Assembly (NCBI RefSeq): GCF_000423105.1
Contig: NZ_AUHI01000004.1
Coordinates: forward strand, 62,001 to 126,000
Length of the DNA: 64,000 nucleotides
Direction of reading: 5' to 3'
Source of the DNA: Halalkalibacillus halophilus DSM 18494
GTDB lineage: Bacteria; Bacillota; Bacilli; Bacillales; Alkalibacillaceae
The position numbers and the translations under genes were made by a program. The notes beneath the pieces were generated by a model, which was not told where the DNA came from, did not search any database, and saw nothing but the letters and a program-made list of their open reading frames with translations. Each line of letters opens with the position of its first letter. Positions within the stretch are counted from its first letter, which is position 1. This document shows, in pieces, positions 52,953 through 61,272 of this stretch.

Positions 52953-54923
52953 GTGCTTAAAACAATTGATGAACTAGATATCCCAGTGAATGAATGGCTA
53001 TATCAAAATGCATCGGATGCAATCATATTTGTTGATGCCGAAAGTCAAATTATTTCAGCTAATCAAGCGGCTTCTCAATTACTAAATTTTAACCAAACAA
53101 CATCTAGTATAGATGCGAATGATTACCTTGATCTAAAAGTATTAACCAAGCATTCTAATACAGAAGTTCTCGTTCGAACAAAGCACACTCCAGAAAAATT
53201 AGTAATTATGATGGGTAAACAAATTGAGGAGTATATGTGTATCGTTCTTAGAGAAGGTGGTCTGAAGGAAAAGAAAGATTCCCTTCTTTATACTTTGAAT
53301 CATGTGAGAAATGGTCCATACGAAGGAATTATAATGCATGACAAGGGAAACATTCTTGATTGTGATTACGCCTTTTCTACCATGATGGGCTACACGAGAG
53401 AAGAATTGATTGGAACTTCGATTTTCAAACTTGTCCATGAGGATGACCATAACTATTTATATAAAAACTTAAACATCGATAAGCATGAGTCTCCTTATCC
53501 GTTAAGAGGATTTAAGAAGGACGGTACTGTTATTTACGCTGAAATATTACCCGAGCCAGTTCATGAAAGTGAAAAAAATTTGAGAGTGGCAATAGTTCGT
53601 AATATTACAGAGCGAGTGGAGAATGAAAAACAAATTGAGTTTATGGCTTATTTTGATGAATTAACAGATCTCCCAAATCGAAATTATTTTCAAAAGGTTC
53701 TTGAAGATGAACTTAACAAGGATCCTAACAAAGAGTGTAATAAGAAGTTAGCCGTACATTCGATAGACTTAGACTACTTTAAGCATATAAATGACACGCT
53801 TGGGTATGAATTCGGAGATCAACTGCTAAATTCATGTGCTAAAAGATTGAAACTTTTATTAGTGGATGATATTTTCTTAGCTCGAATGGATAGTGATTCT
53901 TTTATCATACTACAGCGAAATGTAACTTCCTCCGAAGAGGCTGAACGTTTTGCTGAAAAGCTATTAGAATTGTTCCGATCACCACAAAATATTAATGGGT
54001 TCGAAATTTATTGCAGTGCAAGTGTCGGAATTAGTGTGTATCCTGATAATTCAAAGGATTCATTAGAGCTAATAGAACATGCCGATTCTGCAATGAATGT
54101 TATTAAAAAGGAATCTAGAAACAATTACAAAATGTATCATCCAGATTTGAAGAATGGTTTCAAAGAATTATTGAAATTGGAAACGGAATTACATAAGGCG
54201 ATTGAACGCAAGGATTTTGAACTCCATTTTCAACCGCAATATGATATACATTCACATGAAATTATTGGATTTGAAGCGCTTTGTAGATGGAACCATTCTG
54301 AGTTGGGCCAGATCCCGCCAGACCAGTTTATTCCTCTTGCTGAAAAGACAGGTTTAATTCTTGAATTAGGAGAATGGGTTCTTCGAGAGGCTTGTAAATT
54401 GAATAAACAGTGGCATGAGGAAGGGTTACCCCCAGTTAAAGTGTGCGTCAACTTATCTGTTAAGCAATTTTTGCAGGGTGATTTAGTAAATAAAGTTGAC
54501 GAAATTTTGAAGGAGCAAAAGTTAGAACCTAAGTTTCTTGAGTTGGAAATAACGGAAAGTATTGCGATGTCCAATGAAAAATATATCATTGAAACGTTGA
54601 ACCAGTTTAAAAAATTAGGAGTCAATGTTGCATTAGATGATTTTGGAACAGGGTATTCCTCTTTACAATATTTGAGTCAGTTTCCTTTAAGTAAAATTAA
54701 AATTGATCGACACTTCATTCAAAATCAAACGGTGCAAAATAATGCTATAGTAAAATCAATTATCCATTTATCCCACGCACTTAATTTAAAAGTGATTGCT
54801 GAAGGAGTCGAACAAGAATTAGATTTAGAATTTTTACTTTCTGAAGCTTGTGATGAAGTCCAAGGGTTTTATTTCAGTAAACCAGTTCCTTCTAACTTGG
54901 TAAAAGATTTTTTTGTTTCCTAA
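52953..54923 (+). CDS. PAS-GGDEF-EAL protein with intact EAL and degenerate GGDEF
   Basis: A 656-residue soluble signalling protein. Two PAS modules occupy about 10-110 and 115-215 (the second ending ITERVENEKQIEFMAYFDEL). The GGDEF domain (about 225-385) has ARMDSDSFII where active cyclases have GGDEF, so it is probably inactive or regulatory. The EAL domain (about 400-650) keeps FEALCRW, NLSVKQF, ELEITES, DDFGTGYSSLQYL, KIDRHFI, IAEGVE and QGFYFSKP, predicting c-di-GMP phosphodiesterase activity. The start is GTG with AGGAGGAG upstream, 30 nt after the Ktr gene, so it may be co-transcribed. Confidence 0.94.
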   Translation: MLKTIDELDIPVNEWLYQNASDAIIFVDAESQIISANQAASQLLNFNQTTSSIDANDYLDLKVLTKHSNTEVLVRTKHTPEKLVIMMGKQIEEYMCIVLREGGLKEKKDSLLYTLNHVRNGPYEGIIMHDKGNILDCDYAFSTMMGYTREELIGTSIFKLVHEDDHNYLYKNLNIDKHESPYPLRGFKKDGTVIYAEILPEPVHESEKNLRVAIVRNITERVENEKQIEFMAYFDELTDLPNRNYFQKVLEDELNKDPNKECNKKLAVHSIDLDYFKHINDTLGYEFGDQLLNSCAKRLKLLLVDDIFLARMDSDSFIILQRNVTSSEEAERFAEKLLELFRSPQNINGFEIYCSASVGISVYPDNSKDSLELIEHADSAMNVIKKESRNNYKMYHPDLKNGFKELLKLETELHKAIERKDFELHFQPQYDIHSHEIIGFEALCRWNHSELGQIPPDQFIPLAEKTGLILELGEWVLREACKLNKQWHEEGLPPVKVCVNLSVKQFLQGDLVNKVDEILKEQKLEPKFLELEITESIAMSNEKYIIETLNQFKKLGVNVALDDFGTGYSSLQYLSQFPLSKIKIDRHFIQNQTVQNNAIVKSIIHLSHALNLKVIAEGVEQELDLEFLLSEACDEVQGFYFSKPVPSNLVKDFFVS

Positions 54924-54948
54924 AGTATGTTATAAAATACTAATAAAT

Positions 54949-54978
54949 AGAGCCCCTCACTAATTAGTGAAGGGCTCT
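54949..54978. terminator. bidirectional terminator after the EAL gene
   Basis: AGAGCCCCTCACTAA pairs with TTAGTGAAGGGCTCT with hardly any loop. It serves the EAL gene and the YjcZ-type gene from opposite sides; the T tails are weak. Confidence 0.8.
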
Positions 54979-54984
54979 TAACAT

Positions 54985-55084
54985 TTAACAGTAAAAAGCT
55001 GCACCAACAATTACTAGTAAAATAAATAGTACAACGATTAGCGCAAAGTTATTTCCGCCACAATAGCCGCCGCCAGAATACATA
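54985..55084 (-). pseudogene. YjcZ-family small peptide with a one-base frameshift
   Basis: AAAAGGAGGA and an ATG at 55084 begin MYSGGGYCGGNNFALIVVLF, the start of a YjcZ-type sporulation peptide. In the sequence as given the frame then leaves the family pattern and runs on through the downstream terminator. Removing one base from the A run at about 55019-55023 (plus strand) gives the expected ILLVIVGAAFYC ending with a stop at 54985. The intact peptide would have 32 residues with one membrane segment. The 370-nt space between larger genes (54924-55294) holds this gene and two terminators, and nothing else that I can see. Confidence 0.75.
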
Positions 55085-55217
55085 TTTACTATTCCTCCTT
55101 TTATCTGCTTTATTACTTTCACCTATCTATATGAAAGAAAGTCCAATTTAGTATAGTTATATACCTAGAATAGGTTAGATTTATGAAATTCTATTGCATA
55201 TAAATTCAAGTGAACAT

Positions 55218-55270
55218 TAAAAAACCGAACCCATCTCCAAATCTGAAATAGATTTAGATTGGGTTCGGAT
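55218..55270 (-). terminator. intrinsic terminator of the HtrA-like gene
   Basis: On the minus strand CCGAACCCAATCTAAATCT pairs with AGATTTGGAGATGGGTTCGG, followed by TTTTTT. Confidence 0.93.
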
Positions 55271-55294
55271 TCAAATTATTAAGATTCAAATTTT

Positions 55295-56491
55295 TTAGGA
55301 ATCATTAGAATTGTTATTACTGTGTTCCGTTTTGGATAACAGTTCTCTTTCAATGGAAAGAAGTTTAAGTTGATCATTTTCATATCCAATCACATATTCC
55401 GTTTGATAATGATGCGTTTCACGTTTTTCCTCTTCTACTCGTACATTATGATCAGAATTGATCAATACTTCAATTTTCTCTTCTTCTTCTAAAACATTAA
55501 AATGTTCATTGGTCACTTCTATATCAATGGAGTGAACAACAAGCTCTCTAAACTCTTGATAGGAATGCTTAATCTGTTCCTCGCTTCCTAATAAAGAATA
55601 AGCTGTGAAGTAATCCCTTAAGTTAATCGTTTCGTAAAAGTAATTAATCAGATATTCTGCATCTTCTTCTAATGATTCTGCACTTACACTTTGATTGGTG
55701 GAAGGGTCACCATCGTAATCTAATTCTTCTTCATTCGCTGTGTCAGACCACATAAGAATTCGGTCAAAAACTTGACCTAATGGAATACTAAAACCTGTGT
55801 TACCTTCCCTCGTACTAGCACTATTTATTGCAACAATTTTACCTGTGTCTTGATGAATGAGGGGACCACCACTGTTGCCTTGTGAGATATCAGCAGAAAT
55901 TTGGTACAAGTTTTCATAGGTATAATTATCTACTGTAAAGCCACGGTTTTTACCGGAGATTATTCCAAGAGTTACCGTGTTTTGAAACCCGTGGGGGCTA
56001 CCGACTGCAATAATATCATCACCGACATTTGGTTCATAAGAGGGGTCTACTTCTAATGAATTTTGATTGGCTAATTGTGGCACTCTAATTACTGCCACAT
56101 CATCACTTTCGCCAATCCCTATGACAGCACCTGGATATGTTTGAGCTTCAGATGTTTTTACCATGACAGAATCTGCATTACGAACTACGTGTGCATTTGT
56201 CACAATATCACCTTGATCGTTATAGATAAATCCTGAACCCTGACTGCTACCGGCCTGACCAGAAGCTTCAATTTGGACTACATTCTTTTGAGCCTCATGT
56301 ATTAATGTTTGTAGATCTTGTTGTGGAGCTGCTTCATTGGATACCAGCTCGACAATTCCATCAGAAGAACTGATGGATGATTCCTGCCAGTTTGAATAAT
56401 AGCTTGATAAAGTGAAGATTGCTGCCACAACTACAATTAAGGACAGTGTAATTGGGAGTGCGCGTTTCGTGTTATAAAGTAATTGCCTCAC
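55295..56491 (-). CDS. membrane-anchored HtrA-like trypsin-fold protease without PDZ
   Basis: A 398-residue protein with one N-terminal membrane segment (about 12-31) and an extracytoplasmic S1C protease domain. The triad is His101 (TNAHVV), Asp131 (ESDDVAVI) and Ser207 (QGNSGGPL). There is no PDZ domain; residues about 275-398 instead form an NTF2-like domain (AEYLINYFYETINLRDYFTA, VIGYENDQLKLLSIE). That tail is like the C terminus of TcaA-type proteins. It is encoded 2 nt after the zinc-ribbon membrane protein, forming a two-gene operon. A role in surface protein quality control is inferred. Confidence 0.9.
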   Translation of the reverse strand: MRQLLYNTKRALPITLSLIVVVAAIFTLSSYYSNWQESSISSSDGIVELVSNEAAPQQDLQTLIHEAQKNVVQIEASGQAGSSQGSGFIYNDQGDIVTNAHVVRNADSVMVKTSEAQTYPGAVIGIGESDDVAVIRVPQLANQNSLEVDPSYEPNVGDDIIAVGSPHGFQNTVTLGIISGKNRGFTVDNYTYENLYQISADISQGNSGGPLIHQDTGKIVAINSASTREGNTGFSIPLGQVFDRILMWSDTANEEELDYDGDPSTNQSVSAESLEEDAEYLINYFYETINLRDYFTAYSLLGSEEQIKHSYQEFRELVVHSIDIEVTNEHFNVLEEEEKIEVLINSDHNVRVEEEKRETHHYQTEYVIGYENDQLKLLSIERELLSKTEHSNNNSNDS

Positions 56492-56493
56492 CT

Positions 56494-57651
56494 TTATTCT
56501 CCTTCCAAGTACCAGGAGATTTTATCTATGTTAACCGTACAATCTTCTGGTATGTCATAATGCGTATGTTCAAAATCGCCTGTTTCATCAGGATAAAGCG
56601 TTTCTGGAAAAAGAAAGGTTTCATTCTCTTCCACTACATTTTCATCTTCATCTAGAAGACTATACTCAACAGAGATAGAATGGATTGGTATAGTTGCAAC
56701 ACTTTTAAGTTGTCCTTTAACTAATATATCTCCAAACTCATTTATTTCTGTTTCAACAGATACAAGTTCAATTGCGTTCTCTTGATTTTGCTCTTGTTCT
56801 AATTCATATTGGGTTAAAGCCTGTTCGATCCGTTCTTGTTGTTCAGATTCAAAAGAAATTTTCTGTCTTTCAATTGTAGTTTGTAGGCTTGTTAATCTTT
56901 CATTCTCTTCATCAAAACGAAGGCCATCCTTTACAACTGATAAAGCTTGATTGAATTGGTTTTCTTGCAAGAATTCATTTGCTTCGGATATTGTATGATT
57001 AACAATTCTTTCTCGCATCATTGATACAAGTTCATCCGAATCTGAATGATTAATCGAGTCGACTTGCCACAGTAACATTTTTAATTCTTCAATTGATGGT
57101 TCATTAGATAACTGTGTTTCTACTTGACTTATTCTCACATGATTTCGTTTTTCACTTATTGCTTCTAACAGGTGATTTATGATTTCTCCATTATAAGAAC
57201 TTAATTCATTTTCAGCTTCCTGGGTAATTTTAAGAGCCTGCTGGAATGCTTCCCGTTCAATTAGGGTATCAACAGTTTGCAGTTGATTGTTAATTCCAAG
57301 TGCTATTTCCATAAACTCAGCATTGGTCCGAGCAGCTTCATAGTTTTCCTTGTAATCTAAAGCTTCATTGAAATATTGGTGCGCGCGATTATATTGACCA
57401 TCTAAAGCATTTTCGACTCCTTGCTCATATAGTTGTTCCGCTTGGTTATTTGAATGCTCCAAGAAAAAGTGAAGGCCAATCCCAATTACAAGCATCGTTA
57501 TAATCGTAAAAATAGGTGTTAACCACCATTTGCTAAAGCCGCTTTGGTGTTCGGTACGATGTTTAATATTCTTTGGTAGTTGGGCGCCACAAAGAACACA
57601 GTACGCTTCGTTCTCTTCTGTTTTTGCGCCGCATTTAGGGCAATATGTCAT
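56494..57651 (-). CDS. zinc-ribbon membrane protein with helical repeats and FxLYD-type domain
   Basis: A 385-residue protein. The N-terminal zinc ribbon has TYCPKCGAK and AYCVLCGAQLP (Cys4, Cys7, Cys18, Cys21), followed by one membrane segment (about 43-62). An extracellular helical region with TPR-like units (QLYEQGVENALDGQYNRAHQ) covers about 70-290, and a C-terminal beta domain (about 295-385; FGDILVKGQLKS, PIHSISVEYSLLDED) resembles FxLYD domains. The layout echoes TcaA/YvbJ-type proteins. I chose the ATG at 57651, 5 nt after AGGTGA. Operon with the protease gene suggests a complex. Confidence 0.87.
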   Translation of the reverse strand: MTYCPKCGAKTEENEAYCVLCGAQLPKNIKHRTEHQSGFSKWWLTPIFTIITMLVIGIGLHFFLEHSNNQAEQLYEQGVENALDGQYNRAHQYFNEALDYKENYEAARTNAEFMEIALGINNQLQTVDTLIEREAFQQALKITQEAENELSSYNGEIINHLLEAISEKRNHVRISQVETQLSNEPSIEELKMLLWQVDSINHSDSDELVSMMRERIVNHTISEANEFLQENQFNQALSVVKDGLRFDEENERLTSLQTTIERQKISFESEQQERIEQALTQYELEQEQNQENAIELVSVETEINEFGDILVKGQLKSVATIPIHSISVEYSLLDEDENVVEENETFLFPETLYPDETGDFEHTHYDIPEDCTVNIDKISWYLEGE

Positions 57652-57833
57652 AGCCATCACCTATCGTATAACCTTTCTGTATGTATGTAAATTTTAACAT
57701 AATTTGTCGAGAAAATACGCTTTAGACATCTTTAAATATTAAAAAAATGTGATAATGATACTCAAGTGCTATATTTTTTGATAAAATTAGCTTAAACTAG
57801 AAGATGTACAAGGAAATTTGGAGGTGCTCCAGC

Positions 57834-57926
57834 ATGGATATTATGCAACCGGTATTAGGTATTGTTTCGCTACTAGTATTAGTAGCCTTGATAGGTTTCT
57901 GTGTGTTTGACAATGCGCGCAATTAA
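57834..57926 (+). CDS. 30-residue single-helix membrane peptide
   Basis: GGAGGTG lies 7 nt before an ATG that opens a frame of 30 codons. The peptide is MDIMQPVLGIVSLLVLVALI then a short FCVFDNARN tail: one membrane helix with a polar end. A perfect terminator lies 49 nt after it. The Shine-Dalgarno match and terminator support expression, but I do not recognise a family. Confidence 0.65.
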   Translation: MDIMQPVLGIVSLLVLVALIGFCVFDNARN

Positions 57927-57974
57927 TTTTAAAGCTTTTAATGGTAACGTTATCTGTTCATATTAGACGAAGAG

Positions 57975-58011
57975 AAGTGTGGAATGTTTCAAAACATTCC
58001 ACACTTTTTTT
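57975..58011 (+). terminator. intrinsic terminator of the 30-residue peptide gene
   Basis: GTGTGGAATGTTT pairs with AACATTCCACAC over a minimal loop, followed by seven T residues. Confidence 0.94.
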
Positions 58012-58051
58012 ATGTTACATCGATTATAACTATGAAAGGAGGTTGACGTTC

Positions 58052-58273
58052 ATGAGTATGGAAAAGAAAATTTCCAGTCAACTACAGTTAGTGTTTCAAA
58101 CAGGTCTTAATAGTGAGGGAACAGAAGTGTTTGCGAGAAAAAATTATAATAACGTAAACCCTGAGTCAGAAGCTGCTAGTGTTCATGCAGTAGCACTTGT
58201 GTTATCCGAACTTCGTGATGACCATTTAACAGAAGCTTTTCGTAATGATCAATCCATTTTATTAGCAGAATAA
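58052..58273 (+). CDS. DUF1659-family small protein
   Basis: A 73-residue soluble protein (SSQLQLVFQTGLNSEGTEVF, KNYNNVNPESEAASVHAVAL). This short protein type is regularly encoded directly before a DUF2922 protein and a YvrJ-family peptide in Bacillaceae, as here. Function unknown. The ATG at 58052 lies 9 nt after AAAGGAGG; an ATG two codons later is also possible. The gap to the next gene is 15 nt. Confidence 0.88.
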   Translation: MSMEKKISSQLQLVFQTGLNSEGTEVFARKNYNNVNPESEAASVHAVALVLSELRDDHLTEAFRNDQSILLAE

Positions 58274-58288
58274 AGGAGGAATTAGAAA

Positions 58289-58510
58289 ATGACAAAGCGT
58301 TTAGAACTTAAATTTCATAATGAAGAGGGAAGACTTACTACAATTAGTGTAGATAATCCTAAATATCCAGTTGATCCTGCAGCAGTCAAGCTTGCTATGG
58401 ATGAAATCATTACTCAAAATGTATTTTTACCTAATAATTTATCCATTACTGAGATTTCGCATGCTCAAGTTGTAGATCGAACAGTAGAAGACGTACTTTT
58501 AGAAGACTAA
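58289..58510 (+). CDS. DUF2922-family small protein
   Basis: A 73-residue protein (TKRLELKFHNEEGRLTTISV, NPKYPVDPAAVKLAMDEII) with the usual DUF2922 pattern. An AAAGGAGG site precedes the ATG. It is the second gene of the DUF1659-DUF2922-YvrJ cluster. The intergenic repeat begins 10 nt after its stop codon, separating it from yvrJ. Function unknown. Confidence 0.88.
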   Translation: MTKRLELKFHNEEGRLTTISVDNPKYPVDPAAVKLAMDEIITQNVFLPNNLSITEISHAQVVDRTVEDVLLED

Positions 58511-58520
58511 GGTATAGTAG

Positions 58521-58748
58521 GAGGCTGGGACAAATCAAAGTGCTAGCATGAAAATCCGAACAGAGCAGATGAAAAGCGGATGAAATAGACGGAGACTCCT
58601 GTGGGAAATAGAGCTCAGGTGAGACCCCGGAATGCGTAGCATGAGGAGGCTCACCAGCTCCCCACGGAAAGCGCAGTCTATTTCAGGAGCGAGTTAGTCG
58701 CACCGCATTTCATTGTTCGGAGTTTTCATGACTGCTTGTCCCAGCCTC
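58521..58748 (+). repeat. 228-bp palindromic intergenic repeat with 13-bp terminal inverted repeats
   Basis: The ends GAGGCTGGGACAA (58521-58533) and TTGTCCCAGCCTC (58736-58748) are perfect complements. Further nested complements are CCGAACA/TGTTCGG, GAAATAGAC/GTCTATTTC, GTGGG/CCCAC and GGTGAG/CTCACC, so the whole element can fold into one long branched hairpin. The core (GGAGACTCCTG, CAGGTGAGACCCCGGAATGC, GAGGAGGCTCACC) resembles repeats I recall as common between genes in Bacillaceae. It has no coding capacity. A related copy lies at 43129-43211 in the opposite orientation. Confidence 0.9.
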
Positions 58749-58770
58749 TTTCTATATAGGAGGGATGAAA

Positions 58771-58905
58771 TTGGAAACATGGATGAGCTGGTTACCTGAA
58801 GTAGGATTTCCTATTCTTGTAACATTTTATTTGTTACACAGAATTGAAAACAAACTTGAGGAAGTACATCAATCAATCATAACCATTCCAAAATATTTAC
58901 AATAA
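58771..58905 (+). CDS. YvrJ-family small membrane peptide
   Basis: A 44-residue peptide: METWMSWLPEVGFPILVTFY, then LLHRIENKLEEVHQ and a polar end. The central GFPILVTFYLLHRIE is the hallmark of the YvrJ family. I chose the TTG at 58771 because GGAGGG is then 6 nt upstream; the ATG two codons earlier is adjacent to that site. It is normally close-coupled to DUF1659 and DUF2922 genes, but here the 228-bp repeat intervenes. Its ribosome binding site begins about 10 nt after the repeat. Confidence 0.88.
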   Translation: METWMSWLPEVGFPILVTFYLLHRIENKLEEVHQSIITIPKYLQ

Positions 58906-58921
58906 AGCTGTAAAAAAAGAA

Positions 58922-58977
58922 AACAAAGCCATCCGTCCAATCGTATAATACGATCGAATGGATGGCTTTGTTATATT
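58922..58977. terminator. bidirectional terminator between yvrJ and signal peptidase
   Basis: AACAAAGCCATCC pairs with GGATGGCTTTGTT, with a further inner stem (TCGTAT/ATACGA). A T-rich tail follows on the plus strand and TTTTTT-type tails on the minus strand. Confidence 0.88.
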
Positions 58978-59008
58978 TTTGTATTCCGTTAAAATATATT
59001 TATCACGT

Positions 59009-59518
59009 TTATCTAGTCATAGAAATATTACCAAATGGGTAAATCACAATCTCAGACCGACCGATTATTTCATCTTCTTCAATCATTCCAAGACCGTTTC
59101 TACTATCTTTACTTATAGAACGATTATCTCCCATAACAAAGTATTGGCCTTCCGGAATTTCTATTGGACCAAAACTGCCTGTACCATCTAATTCAGAACT
59201 GGTTAAATAGGATTCTTCACGAGGATCACCATTTACATATAATTTGTTTTCTTTCACTTCTATGGTTTCATTTGGTAGCCCAATTACTCGTTTAACATAG
59301 TTTTTATTTGGGTGTTGGATAATTACAATATCACCGCGATCAGGTGTATCTAATAAATAAATCGCTTTATTAAAAATGACTCGTTCGCCATTTTCAAGTG
59401 TTGGGTCCATACTTGCACCTTCTACAACGGAAGTTGCGAAAATATACGTCCGTAATAAAAAAGCAATGACTAAAGCAATGACAATTGCCTTTGTCCATTC
59501 CCATATCTCTTTCTTCAA
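59009..59518 (-). CDS. type I signal peptidase
   Basis: A 169-residue membrane peptidase of the Bacillus SipS/SipT size class. One N-terminal membrane segment (about 8-27) is followed by GASMDPTLENGERV with the nucleophile Ser36, RGDIVIIQHP, YVKRVIGLP with the general-base Lys76, and VMGDNRSISKDSRNGLG. It removes signal peptides from secreted proteins such as the proteases and wall enzymes in this window. It is monocistronic, with a site GGGAAGAT before the ATG. Confidence 0.95.
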   Translation of the reverse strand: MKKEIWEWTKAIVIALVIAFLLRTYIFATSVVEGASMDPTLENGERVIFNKAIYLLDTPDRGDIVIIQHPNKNYVKRVIGLPNETIEVKENKLYVNGDPREESYLTSSELDGTGSFGPIEIPEGQYFVMGDNRSISKDSRNGLGMIEEDEIIGRSEIVIYPFGNISMTR

Positions 59519-59755
59519 CTGGGATCTTCCCTTCTAGTTTAGCTTGTTTCTATCGTACCATATTTTTATTTGAAAAGTATGAATGAGTTATTACATCTTG
59601 ATGAAATTGTGCAACATTCACTCACAATTTGACGGTATTAAAATGGATAGCGAAACAAAATTTAATTTTTAGTTTACTTGACATACAAGATTTGTAATAA
59701 TAATATATTGTGACATCTAATTTTGAGAAGTTGGTATGTGTATTTAGGAGGAGCA

Positions 59756-59926
59756 ATGTTGCAAGTGAATGAAGAAATAAAATTACTTGAAAAAAGAATT
59801 GAAGAAAAAAGAAATGAAATGATCTGCATTGCCTCAGAAAAAGGCTATACTAGTCAAGAAGCTGTGCGCATTTCCCAAGAGCTTGACAGATTACTAAACG
59901 AATATTTGACACTAAAGAAGAGATAA
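59756..59926 (+). CDS. Spo0E-family aspartyl-phosphate phosphatase
   Basis: A 56-residue helical hairpin with the family signature: LEKRIEEKRNEMICIASEKG, then SQELDRLLNEYLTLKK. The SQELD motif is the catalytic Asp-containing part of Spo0E-type enzymes. These dephosphorylate Spo0A-P and delay sporulation. I chose the ATG at 59756, just after AGGAGGAG; in-frame upstream codons lack a site. Presence of the gene supports an endospore-former. Confidence 0.9.
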   Translation: MLQVNEEIKLLEKRIEEKRNEMICIASEKGYTSQEAVRISQELDRLLNEYLTLKKR

Positions 59927-59930
59927 CTTA

Positions 59931-59967
59931 AAGGACCTTCCACCATGGGAAAGTCCTTATTTTTTTA
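59931..59967 (+). terminator. intrinsic terminator of the Spo0E-type gene
   Basis: AAGGAC-CTTCC pairs with GGGAA-GTCCTT, with one bulge, followed by a run of seven T residues. Confidence 0.85.
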
Positions 59968-59987
59968 CCCTTGGCTAAAAGGGCATG

Positions 59988-61160
59988 TTATACGTTTGTA
60001 CTTTGTTTATTATTTTGTAAAAAGCTTTCTAAGCGGTCCAGCCCTTTTTCTAAGATTTCTATAGAGTATGCATAAGATAGTCGCATGTAACCCTCTCCAT
60101 ATGTTGAAAATGCATCCCCTGGAACTAGAGCTAACCCTGCATCCTTCACAAGTTTAAGCCCTAATTGAAAAGATGATACCCCGTCTAAGGATAATTTCGG
60201 AAATACATAGAATGCCCCATCTGGTTTAACCACATCGACACCCATAGCATTTAATCTATTGATCACGTAATTCCGTCGTTCTAAATAAGCATCGCGCATT
60301 TTTTGGCTATCATTTTTTCCAACGGTTAATGCTTCAAGTGCTGCATACTGACTTATTGAAGTAGCGCAAGAAACATTATACTGATGAACCTTTAACATAT
60401 GTTTGATAATTGAGATGTCTCCTAGCACATATCCTATTCGAAAACCAGTCATAGAATGGGACTTTGAAACACCTTGAATGATTAAAGTCTGTGCTTTTAT
60501 TTTTTCAAATAACCCGATAGAGCTATGTTTGTTTTCATATGTTAATTCACTATAAATTTCATCAGCTAAAACAAATAGTTTATGCTCGTGAACAATATCG
60601 GCTAAATCACTCAGTTCCTCTTGCGTCAATGAAACCCCAGTAGGGTTTGACGGATAGGGAAGGATGACACATTTCGTTTGCTCGGTAATGTGGCGCTTTA
60701 ACTGATGAGCAGTTAATTTAAAGTCCGTTTCAGTTGTATCGATGTGGACTGGAATCCCTCCAGCCAGACGGATAAGTGGTTCATAACCCGGATAAACTGG
60801 TGCAGGTAAAATCACCTCATCTCCAGGAGTAATAATTGTTCGAAGCGTAATATCAATTGCTTGGGATGCACCTACAGTAACTATTATTTCGGTATCTGGT
60901 TCATAGTTTAGATTATATTTTTCTTTCGTATAATGGTGAATTGCTGTTCGTAATTGAGGTAATCCAGCATTAGGGGTATATGTAGTATGGTTTGATTCTA
61001 ATGCCTGTATTGCAGCATTCTTTACATGATTGGGTGTGTGAAAGTCTGGCTGCCCAATTGTAAGTGACACCACGTCTTCATAATTATTAACTAAATTAAA
61101 AAACTTGCGTATACCTGATATTTCAATATCTTTTACATGATTATTGATTAAGTGTTCCAT
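59988..61160 (-). CDS. patA: PLP-dependent aminotransferase PatA
   Basis: A 390-residue class I aminotransferase. LTIGQPDFHTPNHVKNAA opens the substrate region. VGASQAIDITLRTI binds the cofactor phosphate, LPYPSNPTG carries the Asn, ADEIYSEL the Asp and Tyr, and SKSHSMTGFRIGY the PLP Lys; RLSYAYS near the end has the carboxylate-binding Arg. Length and motifs match B. subtilis PatA (393), assigned to N-acetyl-L,L-diaminopimelate transamination in lysine synthesis. Other aromatic or alanine aminotransferases of the subgroup cannot be fully excluded. It is transcribed alone. Confidence 0.85.
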   Translation of the reverse strand: MEHLINNHVKDIEISGIRKFFNLVNNYEDVVSLTIGQPDFHTPNHVKNAAIQALESNHTTYTPNAGLPQLRTAIHHYTKEKYNLNYEPDTEIIVTVGASQAIDITLRTIITPGDEVILPAPVYPGYEPLIRLAGGIPVHIDTTETDFKLTAHQLKRHITEQTKCVILPYPSNPTGVSLTQEELSDLADIVHEHKLFVLADEIYSELTYENKHSSIGLFEKIKAQTLIIQGVSKSHSMTGFRIGYVLGDISIIKHMLKVHQYNVSCATSISQYAALEALTVGKNDSQKMRDAYLERRNYVINRLNAMGVDVVKPDGAFYVFPKLSLDGVSSFQLGLKLVKDAGLALVPGDAFSTYGEGYMRLSYAYSIEILEKGLDRLESFLQNNKQSTNV

Positions 61161-61272
61161 TTGGAGACCTCATTTCTATGCGACTAGGTATAAATTGCTG
61201 TTAGACAGTCTAATCTGTTAATAGTCATTTTAATAGAAAAGTGTCTAGGTGGAAAGGAGAAAGATCCCTTTT

